A DNA stretch of 64,000 bases from Undaria pinnatifida (Eukaryota > Sar > Phaeophyceae > Laminariales > Alariaceae): contig JABAKD010000026.1 in the NCBI GenBank assembly GCA_012845835.1, positions 3,703,699 through 3,767,698 on the forward strand, in the 5' to 3' direction. Within the stretch, counting starts at the first letter, position 1, and each line of letters begins with the position of its first letter. The translations under genes and the position numbers were made by a program. The notes under the pieces were generated by a model. That model made no database searches. It saw only the letters and a program-made list of their open reading frames with translations, and had not been told where the DNA came from. Positions 23,691 through 35,888 of the stretch are shown here, piece after piece.

Positions 23691-25649
23691 GGTATCGAAA
23701 GTTTGAAAGAAGGGGTTGTTCTGCTCTATTTTGGTTGTCACTTATACGTCGAGCGACCGACCCACCAACACCCCCCCGACTACACGACAATAACGTTTCG
23801 GCCCCTTGCAGATCAGGCCGGTGTCAACGTATCAACAAACAAGGCCCACCTCGAGCAGTCGCATAACCGCCCCAACTCATCGTGCGAGCAACTCGGTATG
23901 AAACAAAAACACACTACCAGGTAAAATGTATTGATAATTGATGCTGCTGCTGGTTGTGATGTACCAAGGCGGTGGCAACACAAGCCCAATCCCACCCACG
24001 ACCAGAACCAACCTCGACTAGTACAATAGTACATTAGTACAATAGTCTAGTACAATAGACGGATAGTCGAATACACGTCTCAATGCCTGGCACAAGCTAC
24101 CGGAATAAAATGTGAGTGCACTATCAATACTTGTAATGTTGTACTACTATTAACGTAATGTAACGTGATGCTGATGATGGGTGTAGTACATCAAGCTGGT
24201 GTCCACCCAGCAACGACGAAAAGCTAACCTACACCAGTCCAGAGTAGTCGCATGAACGTCCCAACTGGCCGTACGAGATGTGAGCAACTTGGTGTATATG
24301 TTAGTAAGACCGGCGCTAATGGAAGACCGATGTGGGACGGGACGGTCGTCTATGGGACCGTTTTTTTTGTTTTGCTTCGTTTCGGAACTTTCCAATGTTC
24401 CGAAAAAAAAAAAATTCTGGCGGCGATCTAGGCCAACATCTGCTTGAGGAATTATGGATCTTTGGGCGGATTTGACGCAAGACCACAGGACAGCACAAGC
24501 AAGCCCTCACGCCCTAGAGCACGAATCAACATGAACGCTTCAGCGCTATCACCTACACTCATGTGACCGGAACGAAGAGGAGGGATCGTGGGTTGTCTCT
24601 ATCTCGAGATCGAAGGTCGATCGTTCTTGGTGGACAAATGTCGGTCGAGACTTGATGAAAATTGACCAATTGAGCCGTTTGACAAAAAAGGGCCAGAAAA
24701 AAATTATTTAATCGCTTTTTCCCCATAGCGACGGTATTGAAAAAGTTGGTCATCTGACCTTCTTGGTCAACTTTCTACCTTCTTAGGGTTCGGCCGAAGA
24801 AGGTCGGCAAGTCCACGGCGTTCACATAACCGAAGGGGCGAGGTCAACATCAATTGTTCGTGATACACATGGACAAAAACTGGCACACAAACGAAAGTGT
24901 AAGGAGCTTGAGCTTTTTTTACCCGGACCTCTACGGGGATATATATAAAAAAATGAAAACATTTCCTCAAACAACTCCATTTTAATTTTTCTACACTTTT
25001 TGGCCAAACCATCGGATTTCCATTAGCACCAGCCCAACGCTGAGTAACGACACATTGGACAGGACCATCGTGGTAGGACCTCGACTTGATTCACAAGCGG
25101 CCGCAACTGAAGCTTGTGCGGCAGCAGCTCCGCGCATCGCGGACCATCCAAAAGTACACCAGGTACAGAGCATCAGAGTTAACAAACCCAGGTCGGTACA
25201 CATGTACAGAAACTACTACAAGTACTAATACGAGACGAACCCTGTTGGGCTCCAGATATGGCATATACCAGGGTAGCGAAATAAAAAAAGCTAGGTACGG
25301 TCGGTCTTACAAACCGCCTGGTGTTCTGGTGCAACAACAAAGTAATAGTGCGGCTATTAACAGTATCATGCTGTGATACATCATGGCACGCTTGTGTCGG
25401 AGATGCTAGTCGGAGATCTCCGCGCATCGTAGTTCGGGCTCTGTATTATCGATCCCCTATGATCCCCCAGGATACCTCAGCAACCCTAACCCTGGTAAGG
25501 CTTAGGGTGGTCCATGATGAAAACACCACACGTCATATTATCTACCAGGGTATGAGGTATACAGCAGTGTGGATAACTCCCCTCTTTGACCCCCGACAAG
25601 GGAAGTCGAGGGGTAAGGACCGGTTTGGCCCTCTTGGGGTCCTCGTTTA

Positions 25650-25765
25650 GCCACCATCGCGACCATAGCCACCATCGCGACCATCGCGACCACAGCCACC
25701 ATCGCGACCACAGCCACCAACCATAGCGACCATAGCGACCATTGCCACCATAGCGACAACAACAA
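25650..25765. repeat. 9-bp minisatellite (GCCACCATCGCGACCAT)
   Basis: Alternating gccaccatc and gcgaccatc units fill this tract. The frames here (Met/Val/Ala and Trp/Leu-rich) are repeat products. Confidence 0.85.
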
Positions 25766-25870
25766 CGACGGATAGCCACCCCAACCATGACTACTTTCCA
25801 AGTACAATAACAGCGACCCCAACCAACGATAAGTGCCATATTTCCAACCACCCATCGGGAGAAAACCTAG

Positions 25871-25996
25871 AAGTACACGAGGGTCACCACGCTGCCCGCG
25901 TGCTGCGCAACTCCCTCCTCACATTGCGGTGAGGACACACCCTTTTACGCCAGCGGCCCGAAGTGCTTCAAACATAGTCTCGCCGATGCTGTACTC
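25871..25996 (+). CDS. Candidate exon, Cys-containing, unrecognised
   Basis: A 42-codon open segment lies between AG (25869-25870) and a perfect donor GTAAGTAAG (25997 on), phase 0 at both ends. It ends CGEDTPFYASGPKCFKHSLA-DAVL and begins with an ACC-CG cluster. The acceptor lacks a pyrimidine tract. The opposite strand also has a plausible short frame (YSIGETMFEALRAAGVKG). No family is recognised and no partner exon was found, so this is only a candidate. Confidence 0.22.
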
Positions 25997-26387
25997 GTAA
26001 GTAAGTAACTTTTTTTCGACATTTCCCCCCCCCTGAACACCAAACCGTTTTATTAAATAGCACCGTTTTAGCACCGTTTTAGCCCCGGTTTAGCAGCTTT
26101 CAGCACCGCAGTCCCGAAATGAGGACAAAACACTTGGATGATACCAAGAAAACATTTTCGGACCTGGAAATGGGTTAAGAAACAGCAGTACGAGTGTCGT
26201 AGTGTCCTATGCCATCGAGGCTCATTCCTTTACTTTGGGTGCGTGCGTGCGTGCAGGCATCAACCATTTTTCTTAAGATACACATGGTACCCGGTACCTG
26301 GTACGTACGTACGTACTGTGTGTGAGTGTGTGTTTTATTTTCCCTGGGCTCTCGCCAAACGTTGTGCCTCAACCGTTGTACCTGCCA

Positions 26388-26474
26388 GTTCTTCCAGTTC
26401 TTCCAGTTCTTCCAGTTCTTCCAGTTCTTCCAGTTCTTCCAGTTCTTCCAGTTCTTCCAGTTCTTCCAGGTTCT
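26388..26474. repeat. 9-bp minisatellite (CAGTTCTTC)
   Basis: Nine to ten perfect units are present. They supply the poly-Ser tract of a 292-codon plus frame (26138-27016), which is therefore not credible as a gene. Confidence 0.92.
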
Positions 26475-26729
26475 TACAGCTCTTACAGGTTCTTATTTTG
26501 ACATTTTCATATGTTTTGTTTGGGCTCTCGTCAACCGCCATACCAGGTACCAGGTATTTCTTAACGAGCAGTTTCTTGCCTCCAACCATTTTGGTCGGTC
26601 ATCATTTATTTCAAGCTCCGCCAGAAACGTCCGTCACATCGTTGTTGTTGCAGTCGCAGATGTTGTGTTGTTGCATACATCGGATACATGGTGCATCGGA
26701 TAGATCTATATCTGCCGCGAAGAGATGTT

Positions 26730-27120
26730 ATACACGAGCCGTACAAGCACAGATCCCATTGGGCAAACGTGTGCGCAAGAACCGTGCCACACAGATCCCC
26801 GCCGTATGGAAACTATCTAGATCGTGCACAAAATGTCATGATACTTCGAAGCACATGGGTATGGTATGCAAGAGTCGTACAACGCAAACCCCGCCGGGCA
26901 AACACATGCGCAAGGACTGGTGCCATATAGATGATCCCACCCAACAAACGTTGTCCGGATCGCGCGGAAAATGGATACGAGGGAATTACATGTGCCTCGC
27001 AAGACCTACCCAATGAAAAAAATGAAAGATCCCAGGGGGAAAACGTTGTCCAGATCGCGCAGAAAATTACTACGACGTACGAGGGAAACATGTGCCTTGA
27101 GGGACCTACATACTGAAACC
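26730..27120. repeat. Degenerate tandem repeat, about 75-90-bp units
   Basis: Four or five diverged units share cgggcaaac-t-gcgcaag, cagatcc and an acatgtgcc end. Frames stay partly open by chance. Confidence 0.5.
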
Positions 27121-27984
27121 GGGATTCGATTAGTCCGATGTGGAAATGTACCCTTTGCACTCGCTGAAAACGTACACATAGGCGGTTCCGGAACATCCAT
27201 ACAGGTAGGTGATGAATCACCCACAAGCCTTAGCCCTAACCTGGCGCCAAGGCTGTACGGGGTGTGATCAAGGTGTGGGGTGATGTGGCCAGTGCACAGC
27301 GTATGTAGAGCACCCCGGTGGCAAGGCTAATATCAAATAAGCATCCAAACATGCAACACACGCGAGCAACCTCCGTCACATTGTGTTGTTGCAGGGTGCA
27401 GATTTGCATTCGTTCGAAACATGTATCTACACAGGCAGTAAGTACCCTGAGCGCTCATACAGCTCATACAGCCCATACAGCTCATACAGCAAGCCTCCCC
27501 AATCCACACACAACGGTGTGGAGAGCCGACGATGTATGTCGGGACCGCCAATGGTTATGCTAATGTTTCAAACTGCTTTAATTTTCCAACATCGCAACAC
27601 GCCCCTTCTCATCTTGTGTGCGTGCCGATCGCTCTTGTTATTTTGTGGCCATTTCTCAACTGGCTGCCGACTTTGAGCGGTGTTTCTTGCATTTTTTTGC
27701 AATGAAGGGGACCTTGTACGCAATGTAATATTGCATACCTGGCACGTGTATACATGACTGCAGGCTGTACCAGGGTACTACGTATATGCTTGAGAGTGAA
27801 CTAAGTATGATCGTGCACACAGCAAAGCCGCTGTAGCTAATCAGAGGGATACGCACCTTCCACCTAAATACATCACCAGGCACATAGCTCGTGTCATAAA
27901 ATAAAATACACACAATACATAACATGGTATATATGTAATACCTGGTACATATAACGACTCGTACAGGATATAACTGATAAACTG

Positions 27985-28245
27985 ATGCATTTCCCTCCAC
28001 AGCTGTCAGATTTTGTCCCCCTCAAAAACGGGTTTCATAGTTTCCGCGCACAGATTGATTAACATCACCCTGTTGACCCTGGTACAAGCTACACTACTGC
28101 TGTAGTTCTAAGGGGAGTCGCCGACCTATATCCTTAATGAGGATATCCAGTAATACGCGCGATCGGATTATCGCACACAGCTTGCAAATATGAGTTTCGA
28201 CGAAATCTTCGATCTCAAAGCTGGAGAGTACTGTACATTTATTTT
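27985..28245 (+). mobile_element. Repeat family A copy, short form
   Basis: It contains acagctgtcagattttgtcc, the core block and the terminal part (gcttgcaaatatgagtttcg, then ctcaaagctggagagta). It lacks the C/G-tract modules. It lies in CYRI intron Z-A. Confidence 0.75.
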
Positions 28246-28659
28246 GTACGTACAATATCAGACACACACAAATACCCCGATTGGAAGGTACGGCGGTACA
28301 AGCACGTGCACCGGCTCTATAGTTGAATGTTGAATGTTGAATGGACGTTACCCCGATTGGAAGGTACGGCGGTACAAGCAGGTGCGCCGGCTCTATACTT
28401 GAATCGGTATTAGGCAATGGACATATATATATACTTGGTTCAGTGCATGCGAACCAGCAGTGAGCAGCTACAGCAGTGCAGAAGCAGCGCATGTCTTCTC
28501 GTAGCGAGGCGAGATACAGCAGTAGTATATCAGGTATCCTTGAAGAAGCGGTGCACTGCCGTGCAAACCTCCGCAGAGCGACGCATTAGACTCTAAATAG
28601 TCTAGAGAAGTAAACGGGCTGATGTTATAAATAGTTACACCACGAAGAATACTTGCCAA

Positions 28660-28860
28660 GTGCTCCGCCATGTGCTTGTTCTTCACATTACACTGATGCT
28701 TCCACCCATGTACATCCCGCACAACCAGTGTCCGTGCCGATGCAGAATGATGCCTCCTATTATAGCGAGACGAGCTCCGTGGTCACAAACTATGAGACAG
28801 AAATACCCACGGCAAACACTGCAAGCAAGGTGATTTGGCTATGTATGGCTATGTATGGCT
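28660..28860 (-). repeat. Repeat family E copy
   Basis: It shares gacgagctc-gtggtcacaaa and ctatga-acagaaata with 46785-46980, 59575-59740, 59920-60115 and, more weakly, 21440-21540 and 53955-54040. In several copies the strand read here gives ETSSVVTNYETEI-like peptides, so an ancestral coding origin is possible. Confidence 0.5.
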
Positions 28861-29181
28861 ATGTATACGACCTATGTATACGACGCAAACCGCAGTGCGA
28901 ATGCGGGCAACACCCAAAATTATGCAAGCCAGCACACCAGACTATGCGCAGTAAAAAAAAGGGAAGACAACATGAGTAACATAACATAACAAAACAAAAC
29001 AAAAAACATAAAACAATAACGACAAAGCAACCGCTCGACAAAAAAAAACAGGCCGGCACCACCACGGTCACCAAAATCAAAAACAAAATGTGCATACTTG
29101 TACGAATACCTATGCTATGATAACACATGCATACCACATGAAACACGATAGACAAAATAGCTGGTACCTGGTATATACCTA

Positions 29182-29481
29182 GCCGGTCGCCCCGGTGGCG
29201 TATGAGGTTATCCTCGAGCCTGGTTTAGGTTAGTTTCGTGAGTTCGAACCCCCCCGAGTGTATACTCGTGTAAATTCGTGGGGACTTTTCCTTGTGCCCA
29301 AATTGACTTGCGGAAAACGCGAGAGCGTGAGTTAGCAACACTCGATGAAAAATCGACGAGCAGTGGGATTGCTGAACCCTACGCGCGATAAAAATTAAAG
29401 GCAAGAACCGGGGGGAAGAAGGGACGACACCTGCGACGACGGCTTGCTTGTCCAGAAGCTGGAAAGTAAATGTGTGTGAAT
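29182..29481 (+). mobile_element. tRNA-derived SINE, copy 2
   Basis: Same family as copy 1: head gccggtcgccccggtggcg, box B gagttcgaacccc, body ending agaagctggaaagtaaatg. It lies in CYRI intron Z-A, antisense to that gene. A TACCTGGTA site abuts the 5' end (29165). Confidence 0.85.
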
Positions 29482-29869
29482 ACATATAACTATAACTATG
29501 CGGGGTAAATGTTTACCAGCAACATGTTTAAACACCACAATACCTGTGGTACCTCGTGTTAACTATCTAACGAACTACTGCTTGGTCTAATCGCCGAGCC
29601 GTTCAAAAATGTCAAAGCCAACTTTAGAGATGTGTTTGTGTCGATCGTGAGATTGGAACGTTCAGAGCTACGGTCCGCAACAAGACTAAAAACGCATTAA
29701 TTCGTGATACGTTATTGCGATGCTGAGCATATGATGCAGGTCAAGATACAGGTAACCCAAAATTGCGTCAGCTTCGACATACGAGTATGTATGTGTGTAC
29801 CACTTTTGGTTCATGTTTTTTACTACATGACTAGGGTAAGTACTGGGGGGTTTTTCCACTCCAGAGTGA

Positions 29870-29935
29870 CTGGAGCTTGACCACTGTCCCTTGACCACTG
29901 TCCCTTGACCACTGTCCCTTGACCACGGGCTTGAT
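29870..29935. repeat. 14-bp tandem repeat (ACCACTGTCCCTTG)
   Basis: Three and a half perfect units follow actccagagtgactggagc. That flank is shared with 985-1015 and 30165-30180, so it belongs to a wider repeat. Confidence 0.8.
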
Positions 29936-31125
29936 AAGGCTATTAATAGGCGATTTAATGTGTAATGTAATAACAACAACAGCATTTAGCACCAACGTCT
30001 TGGCCATGGTCCGCAATATTCCCTTTGTCGGATGGACAATTAACACACACAAACACACAAACACACATGCATTACAAAAACACCCGCTGTAGAATAAGCT
30101 GTTGTTGTTGTTGTTGTTGTTCTCACATTAACTCGCATAATCAAGTCCGTGGTCACAGGACAGGCTCCAGTCACTCTGGAGCTGAGGAATACCCTAGGAA
30201 GGGAAAAACACACACAACCCAAAGTAGTAAGTGTTGACGATCGCATGTTCTTAGCTTTTGCGTCCCGGCGTCAGCCGGCAGCCCTGTTACGTGCGTACGT
30301 AGGTATCAGGTACCAGGTATCAGGTACCAGGTGGTAATTGAGGGCTAATATCAAGACCAAACGTTACATTCTCTTGGAACGACCCTCCCTTTGCCCGATG
30401 GAGGTATGTACGTTGGCGCTGTGCATATCACTCGACGAACCGTTCAAAGCTACTGTAAGTTTTGCGGGTTTCTTTTGTGTCGATACTGACATTGCAGCAG
30501 TCAGCGCTTCGGTCCGCAAAATTGAATGGTTTGTGCATTTATTTGTGATACGCTAATGCGATACTGAGATCACAGCATTTAGTGCTAGACTATATATGCG
30601 GTCAGCAACATTACTTTATCGGATGGGAAAATGCCTTAAAAAAATGCTTCTACAGCTACAGCATACCCAGCAGCTGTATTTTGTTTAGTTTGGCGTTCCG
30701 GCGTGAGGCGTGAGGCCTGTTACATACGTCCGTCGGTGCCCAAGTACCCAGGGTATTCATTCAGGGTTGGGCCAATACCATGACCAAGCAAGTAAAAAAA
30801 ACGCTTCGATCTACCCTTCCTTCGCCCGATGATCTTGGAATCGCGTTGACTAAGCGTTGCGCACCGCAGAACCTTGAATGTATATCGTATACACGACGAA
30901 GAAACAACACATCAATACGTATAGGTAACGCAAATCATAACGCAAATCATCCCGTACGTATTACGCGCAATCGAATTATCACAGCTTTATCGCGATCGAA
31001 TTATCACAGCTTTATCACAGCTTTATCACAGCTTGCAACGACGAGTTTCGACAACATCCACGAATCTCACCTTTTTTAAAATATTAACAAATACGCCCGT
31101 ATTCATACTATACTAGAATCCTCAC

Positions 31126-31188
31126 CTGTCGAATGATCGTACCGCATCCCTCGTACTCCTGCGCTGTTCGAATCGCCTCCGCGCATCT
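31126..31188 (-). CDS. CYRI/FAM49 homologue, exon Z (upstream of A)
   Basis: The exon reads RCAEAIRTAQEYEGCGTIIR-Q. The human counterpart is [21 protein letters not shown], immediately before the HPADEKLQ block found in exon A. Donor: GTGAGG at 31125-31120, phase 0, matching exon A about 12.5 kb downstream. Acceptor: AG at 31190-31189, after a pyrimidine-rich stretch. An alternative AG two bases later would give phase 2. The match is short, but its position, strand, order and phase all agree. Confidence 0.78.
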
Positions 31189-31833
31189 CTGGTACCGTAG
31201 ACAGCGCCGTGGACAAATGCGAGGAAGACAAGAGGGGCAATGAGACGCGCCAGGCAAAACGAGTGACGTCACGGGTCTGGGTAACATGCATCTTTTCATT
31301 TTACAAGGTTCCCCTGCGGGATATGGTGGGCGTGAAATCTCGGGGGTGCCGAAAGTAAAAAAATCGGAGGTGCCGGAAGTCGAAAAGGGGGGACAGGGGT
31401 TTCCCATTACATGAACATATGACCTATACCAGGTATAAAACCAGGTATAACGTAAAACAGCTCTAGAAAACCAATGACCAGACTCCTAGCCAGCACAAAG
31501 CAAGCAACCGGTAAACAAAAAAGCGCAAGCTAGTTCTTAGTTTAGAGTATATACCTGGAGCTCGTGCGACTCTATGCGTGGCGCTGTGCGTGTGTGCGTG
31601 TGATGGTTCTAGTCGTGCGGATGAGCGTTTCAAGGTGTGCGTGTGTTTAGATTCATGTTAAATACACCCAGAACCCGGGGTTTCCATTCCTTTTGGAGAG
31701 CGTTGTCGGAAGGGCTTCCGGGGTTTGAGCCGTAAGACACGTGGTATTCATACGATAGAGGTATTGATAGCACTTTTCGGGAAACATATTTTCCAATTTT
31801 CTGAATGACGCGGCTCATTCCATATATCCCACC

Positions 31834-31922
31834 TTAACCCCTTTAGAGCCCCCGAACCCCTCCCCATACTATATCTAAGTGATTTTGTCCCCAAAACATG
31901 TTTCCAGTTGTAAAGGGGTTAA
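31834..31922. mobile_element. Family F miniature inverted-repeat element, intact copy
   Basis: This 89-bp element has perfect 12-bp terminal inverted repeats TTAACCCCTTTA / TAAAGGGGTTAA. The inside carries ctaagtgattttgtccccaa and tttccagttg, which recur in the array at 45855-47690 and in diverged copies at 13681 and 56345. It is too small to code for anything, so it must be mobilised in trans if it is a DNA transposon derivative. Confidence 0.8.
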
Positions 31923-32100
31923 GCCACACTTGACCCCAAATCGTCGGAATTTGAAGCTTGTTATGCAATGCCAATGTCAACATCTTCTATGCCTAGGCAG
32001 ACCTAGGCCGTGATATTGTACATCGACTTGTGCTATTCTTCTTTCTTCTCAGAATATGTTTTTTTTGTTGTATAAAGGTCCTTGTGTGAGGCGCCTCAGG

Positions 32101-32265
32101 TGTACCGTAGCACTACAGGGTACCGTAGCATTACCGTAGCATTACCGTAGCATTACCGTAGCACTACCGTAGCATTACCGTAGCATTACCGTAGCATTAC
32201 CGTAGCATTACCGTAGCATTACCGTAGCATTACCGTAGCATTACCGTAGCATTACCGTAGCATTG
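32101..32265. repeat. 11-bp minisatellite (TACCGTAGCAT)
   Basis: About fourteen nearly perfect units of attaccgtagc are present, two of them carrying cactaccgtagc. Confidence 0.92.
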
Positions 32266-32753
32266 GCTCTTAAACCCGAACAAAGTACCACTACGTACAC
32301 TGCTGTTGCTATTTCATGTCGTTCATGTTGTTGCTCCTTGCTGCTCGTGCTGCTGGTGCTGAGCCGATGGTGCTGCTGAGGAGAGAAGTAGTACTCTGTA
32401 CTGCTGTTGGTATTAATAGTGAGATTGTGCATACTGTATATAGTTTGCTGTATATAGTATACTGTATATAGTGCCATCACGCCGCCAACGCAGTACGAGC
32501 TTAATGCTGTTATGAGGATCTGTTTAGCTTGTTCATCTTGTTCATGTTTCCATACCCACTGTTTACAGTCAAGAGGAGCCAGGAAAACACGAGGAGCGCG
32601 GTGTTGCTCTTGACGCAGGCTGAATATACAACAGCATCACCGACGCAGTAGGGTAATGTATTCACAGTGTGCAGCACTGTGTGAGGATCTGTCTCGCTCC
32701 TCATTCCCAACGTTTTTCGTAGTACAGAGCGCTGGTCCCCCTATAGTGCGTGT

Positions 32754-33322
32754 GTGCCCGCCAAAAATACCGGCAGTATACGGAACACCGGCACTATTGG
32801 GTATAGCACCGATACGGGTACCATTGTGTATTACAGAGGGTTCCAGTCATTTCAAGAGATCTCACCGGCACTATATCGGCAAGAGGCACTAATCAACCCG
32901 CAATACACAGAGACCCCCAGTGTCTTATCAAGAGCATAAGGACCTACTAATAGTAAAGCCGAGGAGCGCGAAGGGCGACGAAGTTTTTATTGTCTGGGAT
33001 ACGTCCTCTTCAATAATCGTAATCGTAATCGTAATCGTAATCGTTGGGCAAGGGGTGCGGTGTATCCGCATGGGAGAGACACGAACAGCGGAACACGAAG
33101 CCAACGGCAGCAAGAAAAACCACTTGCAGGGTGCGGTTTTGATCGGATTTGAAATATCGACGTTTGTGCGTGATGGTTCGTGTACAAACATACCCGACAC
33201 TTTTAAAGCACACTTCCATACTGCGACACACAAACAACACCAACCAAGACACGGCCGGGTTTACAAATATACACTATGAATACATGATACAAGTACAAGG
33301 TTCTCCTCCGAGGAGAGCTCAG
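32754..33322 (+). CDS. Coding-like islands, unrecognised
   Basis: Plus-strand frames here look protein-like. They read NTGTIGYSTDTGTIVYYRGF, then SFQEISPALYRQEALINPQ, then GAVLIGFEISTFVRDGS. A last segment reads YEYMIQVQGSPPRRAQ and stops exactly at a strong donor (CAG, then GTAAGG at 33323). A GTAATC repeat (33015-33045) interrupts one frame. I cannot join the pieces into a gene. They may belong to a decayed mobile element, since coding-like islands continue to 35.4 kb on the same strand. Confidence 0.25.
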
Positions 33323-33593
33323 GTAAGGGAGTGCTGCAAGGACACATTATTATCACATTATTATCAGTACCGAACGCAATGACCATTTATTATTTGTTTC
33401 TACATACAAAAAAACTAGCATGGAAAAATAGTGAAATCGCATTTTACCCGCATTACTTCTTGAGTGTCCTCAATAGCAGTAGTTATTTCGTAGCACTTTC
33501 TGGATACATGACTCGATCTAGACGTGCCCACGACCGATCTGTCGTTGAGAAAATACACACAACGCCACTTGACAAAACAAAAAACTTTTACAC

Positions 33594-33783
33594 CGTATGA
33601 TATCTATGATTTCGAGAAGAGCTTCACACTTCGAACTCCAGCTTACGGACCGCCAGGAAGCGAGAAGGGGCACGTGTGGCGTGGGATGCGGCTTACTGTA
33701 GAATATTTAAGAGCACGTATTGAGAACGAGGGAGCAAGAGGACAATACGCGACAGGCGATGACAAAAGCAACTCGTCGCCGTA
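33594..33783 (+). CDS. Coding-like segment, unrecognised
   Basis: The open plus-strand segment reads YDIYDFEKSFTLRTPAYGPP, then GSEKGHVWRGMRLTVEYLRA, then RIENEGARGQYATGDDKS and NSSP before TAG. Composition and codon use are protein-like. The end (gacaaaagcaactcg-cgcc) begins the sequence shared with the repeat copy at 56546-57410 (-). It is probably part of that element rather than a host gene. Confidence 0.3.
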
Positions 33784-34835
33784 GAGAGAGGACACGGCAA
33801 GCGAACATGGTCCTACCTGTAGCGTTTTGCTTTCCGCATGTTGTCTGCTGTCTTGTCATCTGCGATCTTCGCAAAAAAAACAGAAAAATTACTCGTTAAA
33901 AAATTGCCTCTGTGGACTTAAATGCATAAGGATGGGTTGGTATCTAAAGTATTACCATTACAACGGCCCCTATATGTTGGCATCGATGGACATGCGCACC
34001 CAGAGCAGCAGCACAGCTCATAAACGTGTGGTGTGGTGGGGTGATAATTTATGACAGGCTCCGACACAAGATACTCGCCGCAGCATAGAGAGGTCACGCC
34101 AAGCGCACATAAATGGTGTTGCCTACCGCTGCTGCTGTGCGGCAGAGTTGTAGCGTTGTGTTCTTCTCTTGGTATGGTACGATCTCATATACGAAGGACT
34201 CCAGCATGAACACAAATATATGGACCGTTTGGGTACTAATATGATATTCAAACGATCTTTACACTTCACGCCGGCATGTCACTTGGCGGAAGCAGCAGTA
34301 GCAGCAGCAGCGAGAGGTAGTGGCGTGTAGAACATCACAGGCTCCGATCAAAGCAATCAGGTACTACAACAGCAGCCACACGCGCGTAGAGTTGCAGGCT
34401 GCTGCTACCAGGGGGCTGGATTGCTGCTGGGCGGCAGGATCGTAGCGTGGTGCTCTGTGCAGCATTAGGGAAATGTACGAGCACCACCTACGAGCAGAAA
34501 CACCCGGTTTGCATCGAAATCTTACGTGGGTACACGGGGACAGGGGATGCGGAAACACCATCCCCGGGGAAGTTGCGGCAACTCGGGGATTTGCCTTATC
34601 CGTGCCCAAGGCCAAAAAAGTTTAAAAGGCTTGCCACGCGCGACACACTGCATGGATCGTGCCCAAACCTCCGGCAACGTGACCCGAACGGTCGAATTGT
34701 GCCCCCCCCCCGTACCGTTTCGGACAAAGGTGAAGCTGCGAGCACGAAGACATGTGTCCGAAGAAAAAAAATAATGACAATTATACGTATGCTTGTAGAT
34801 ACGAGGGATGGGATGCGTCTTTCTCGGTAGCGGCA
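33755..34835 (+). mobile_element. Family C repeat, about 1 kb, copy 1
   Basis: This segment matches the reverse complement of 56546-57410 with about 80-85 percent identity in blocks. Blocks are the SNSSP end, gatgggttggtat, tggacatgc..gagc.gcagcac, the gctgctgctg / gcggcaggatcg block and the LPYPCPRPKKFKRLATRDT frame. Internally three diverged units repeat the ggctccga.ca..cagcagc module (34050, 34120, 34335). No terminal repeats were recognised. It could be a non-autonomous element or a segmental duplication. Confidence 0.65.
34504..34700 (+). CDS. Conserved frame inside family C repeat, copy 1
   Basis: The frame reads HPVCIEILRGYTGTGDAETP and then GDLPYPCPRPKKFKRLATRD and TLHGSCPNLRQRD. 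The inverted copy keeps the same frame open with mostly conservative changes (56660-56880). This could be a small protein domain or just high DNA similarity. Copy 1 has an indel near its putative start. I recognise no family. Confidence 0.3.
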
Positions 34836-35230
34836 GTACCGGAAATTAATAGAGCTCGAGGAAGCTACCTGGTATGTCTTTGAGAGGAAATTCGGCATGT
34901 CCTCTATACCCCCATAAAAAATGCCATCAACTACGGTAGTATGGAAACCCCAGAGCAGCTCCCGCTTGCGCTGCTTTCGTTGCAAGCTGTGCTCAGATCG
35001 GCGAAGGCATGGTCGCTGCGTGTCTATTTTTCGGGCCTTGGTTGAACAGGGCTAGCGATACGATTCCAGAAATACGTTGTTGCTGCTGCGCGAGGCTGAG
35101 TACAACAGCGCATCCAACATACCTGATACGCACAAAACAGCAACCGCCAGCGCACTAGGCAGCTTGATGCAGTAGTGAAAGCAGTAGTGACGTGCTGCTT
35201 CGCTTCTTATCTCCACTGCTTCTAGTACGT

Positions 35231-35412
35231 CCCGTATTCGAAGGAGACTTTACGTTGGTAATGTCATATAAGCACACTTCGTATAACCGCCGAGTAACCC
35301 GGATGGTAGAACACTACCAGTGGATAGATAACCCCTCAGCCAGCATCAGCGCCCCGATCACCCCGGTGTCATACTTTAATTTGTTTTCCAACCATCACCT
35401 CTATCAGCGGGG
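35231..35412 (+). CDS. Candidate exon, unrecognised
   Basis: The open segment reads PVFEGDFTLVMSYKHTSYNR, then RVTRMVEHYQWIDNPSAS and ITPVSYFNLFSNHHLYQRG. It ends at a good donor (GTACGTTG at 35413). The codon composition is like that of other coding-like islands between 32.7 and 35.9 kb on this strand. No acceptor was fixed. Confidence 0.28.
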
Positions 35413-35888
35413 GTACGTTGAATACCACACAATACCACACAATACCACACCCCTTCGGACGTACGCCTGAAAACAGTATCAACCTCCGACGTTCTCGCGC
35501 CTGACGTGACCGATGCATACTATTGAACCAAAACGCCAACAGTATCAGGTATGGAGTATGGAGTATGAAGACTGCCACGGAGGAAAACGCCCTCCATCAC
35601 AAACAGCAAGTAGCGAGGGGGGCGAATAAGCTGCGCCCCCGACATTGCCGTTTGGTACCGGCTAAACCTACCAGCTACAAGGCATCATACTGCGGCGCCT
35701 CCAACAGTAGCCCACTAAACGATAATACCGCACCTGCTACTCCTGCTGTGCCTCAAAGCCCGACTACCGGTAAACCGTCTAACCCTACCGGTAAACCGTC
35801 TAACCCTCCGACAGCTTGGAGTATAACGATAGCATAACTGATGCTACGATACTTGGGGACATTTATAACTGCCGTCAAGTTGTCTTAC

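Larger units (their letters stand above)
11271..31188 (-). other. CYRI/FAM49 gene, overall span of recognised exons
   Basis: Six minus-strand exons at 31126-31188, 18520-18630, 18105-18221, 16100-16243, 12618-12745 and 11271-11376 join without a phase conflict into about 223 residues. These correspond to the central two thirds of animal CYRI (about 320 residues). CYRI proteins bind active Rac1 through a DUF1394 fold shared with CYFIP and restrain SCAR/WAVE-driven actin branching (established for animals and Dictyostelium). The introns are about 12.5, 0.3, 1.9, 3.4 and 1.2 kb and full of repeats. The start codon is not certain, and the C-terminal exon of roughly 45 residues was not found. No stop interrupts the recognised exons, so I infer a functional gene. 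Confidence 0.88.

Noticed and set aside
26138..27016. 292-codon plus-strand ORF with a poly-Ser tract
   Set aside because: The Ser run is the CAGTTCTTC minisatellite and the rest is a degenerate tandem repeat; another frame and the opposite strand are open over the same satellite.
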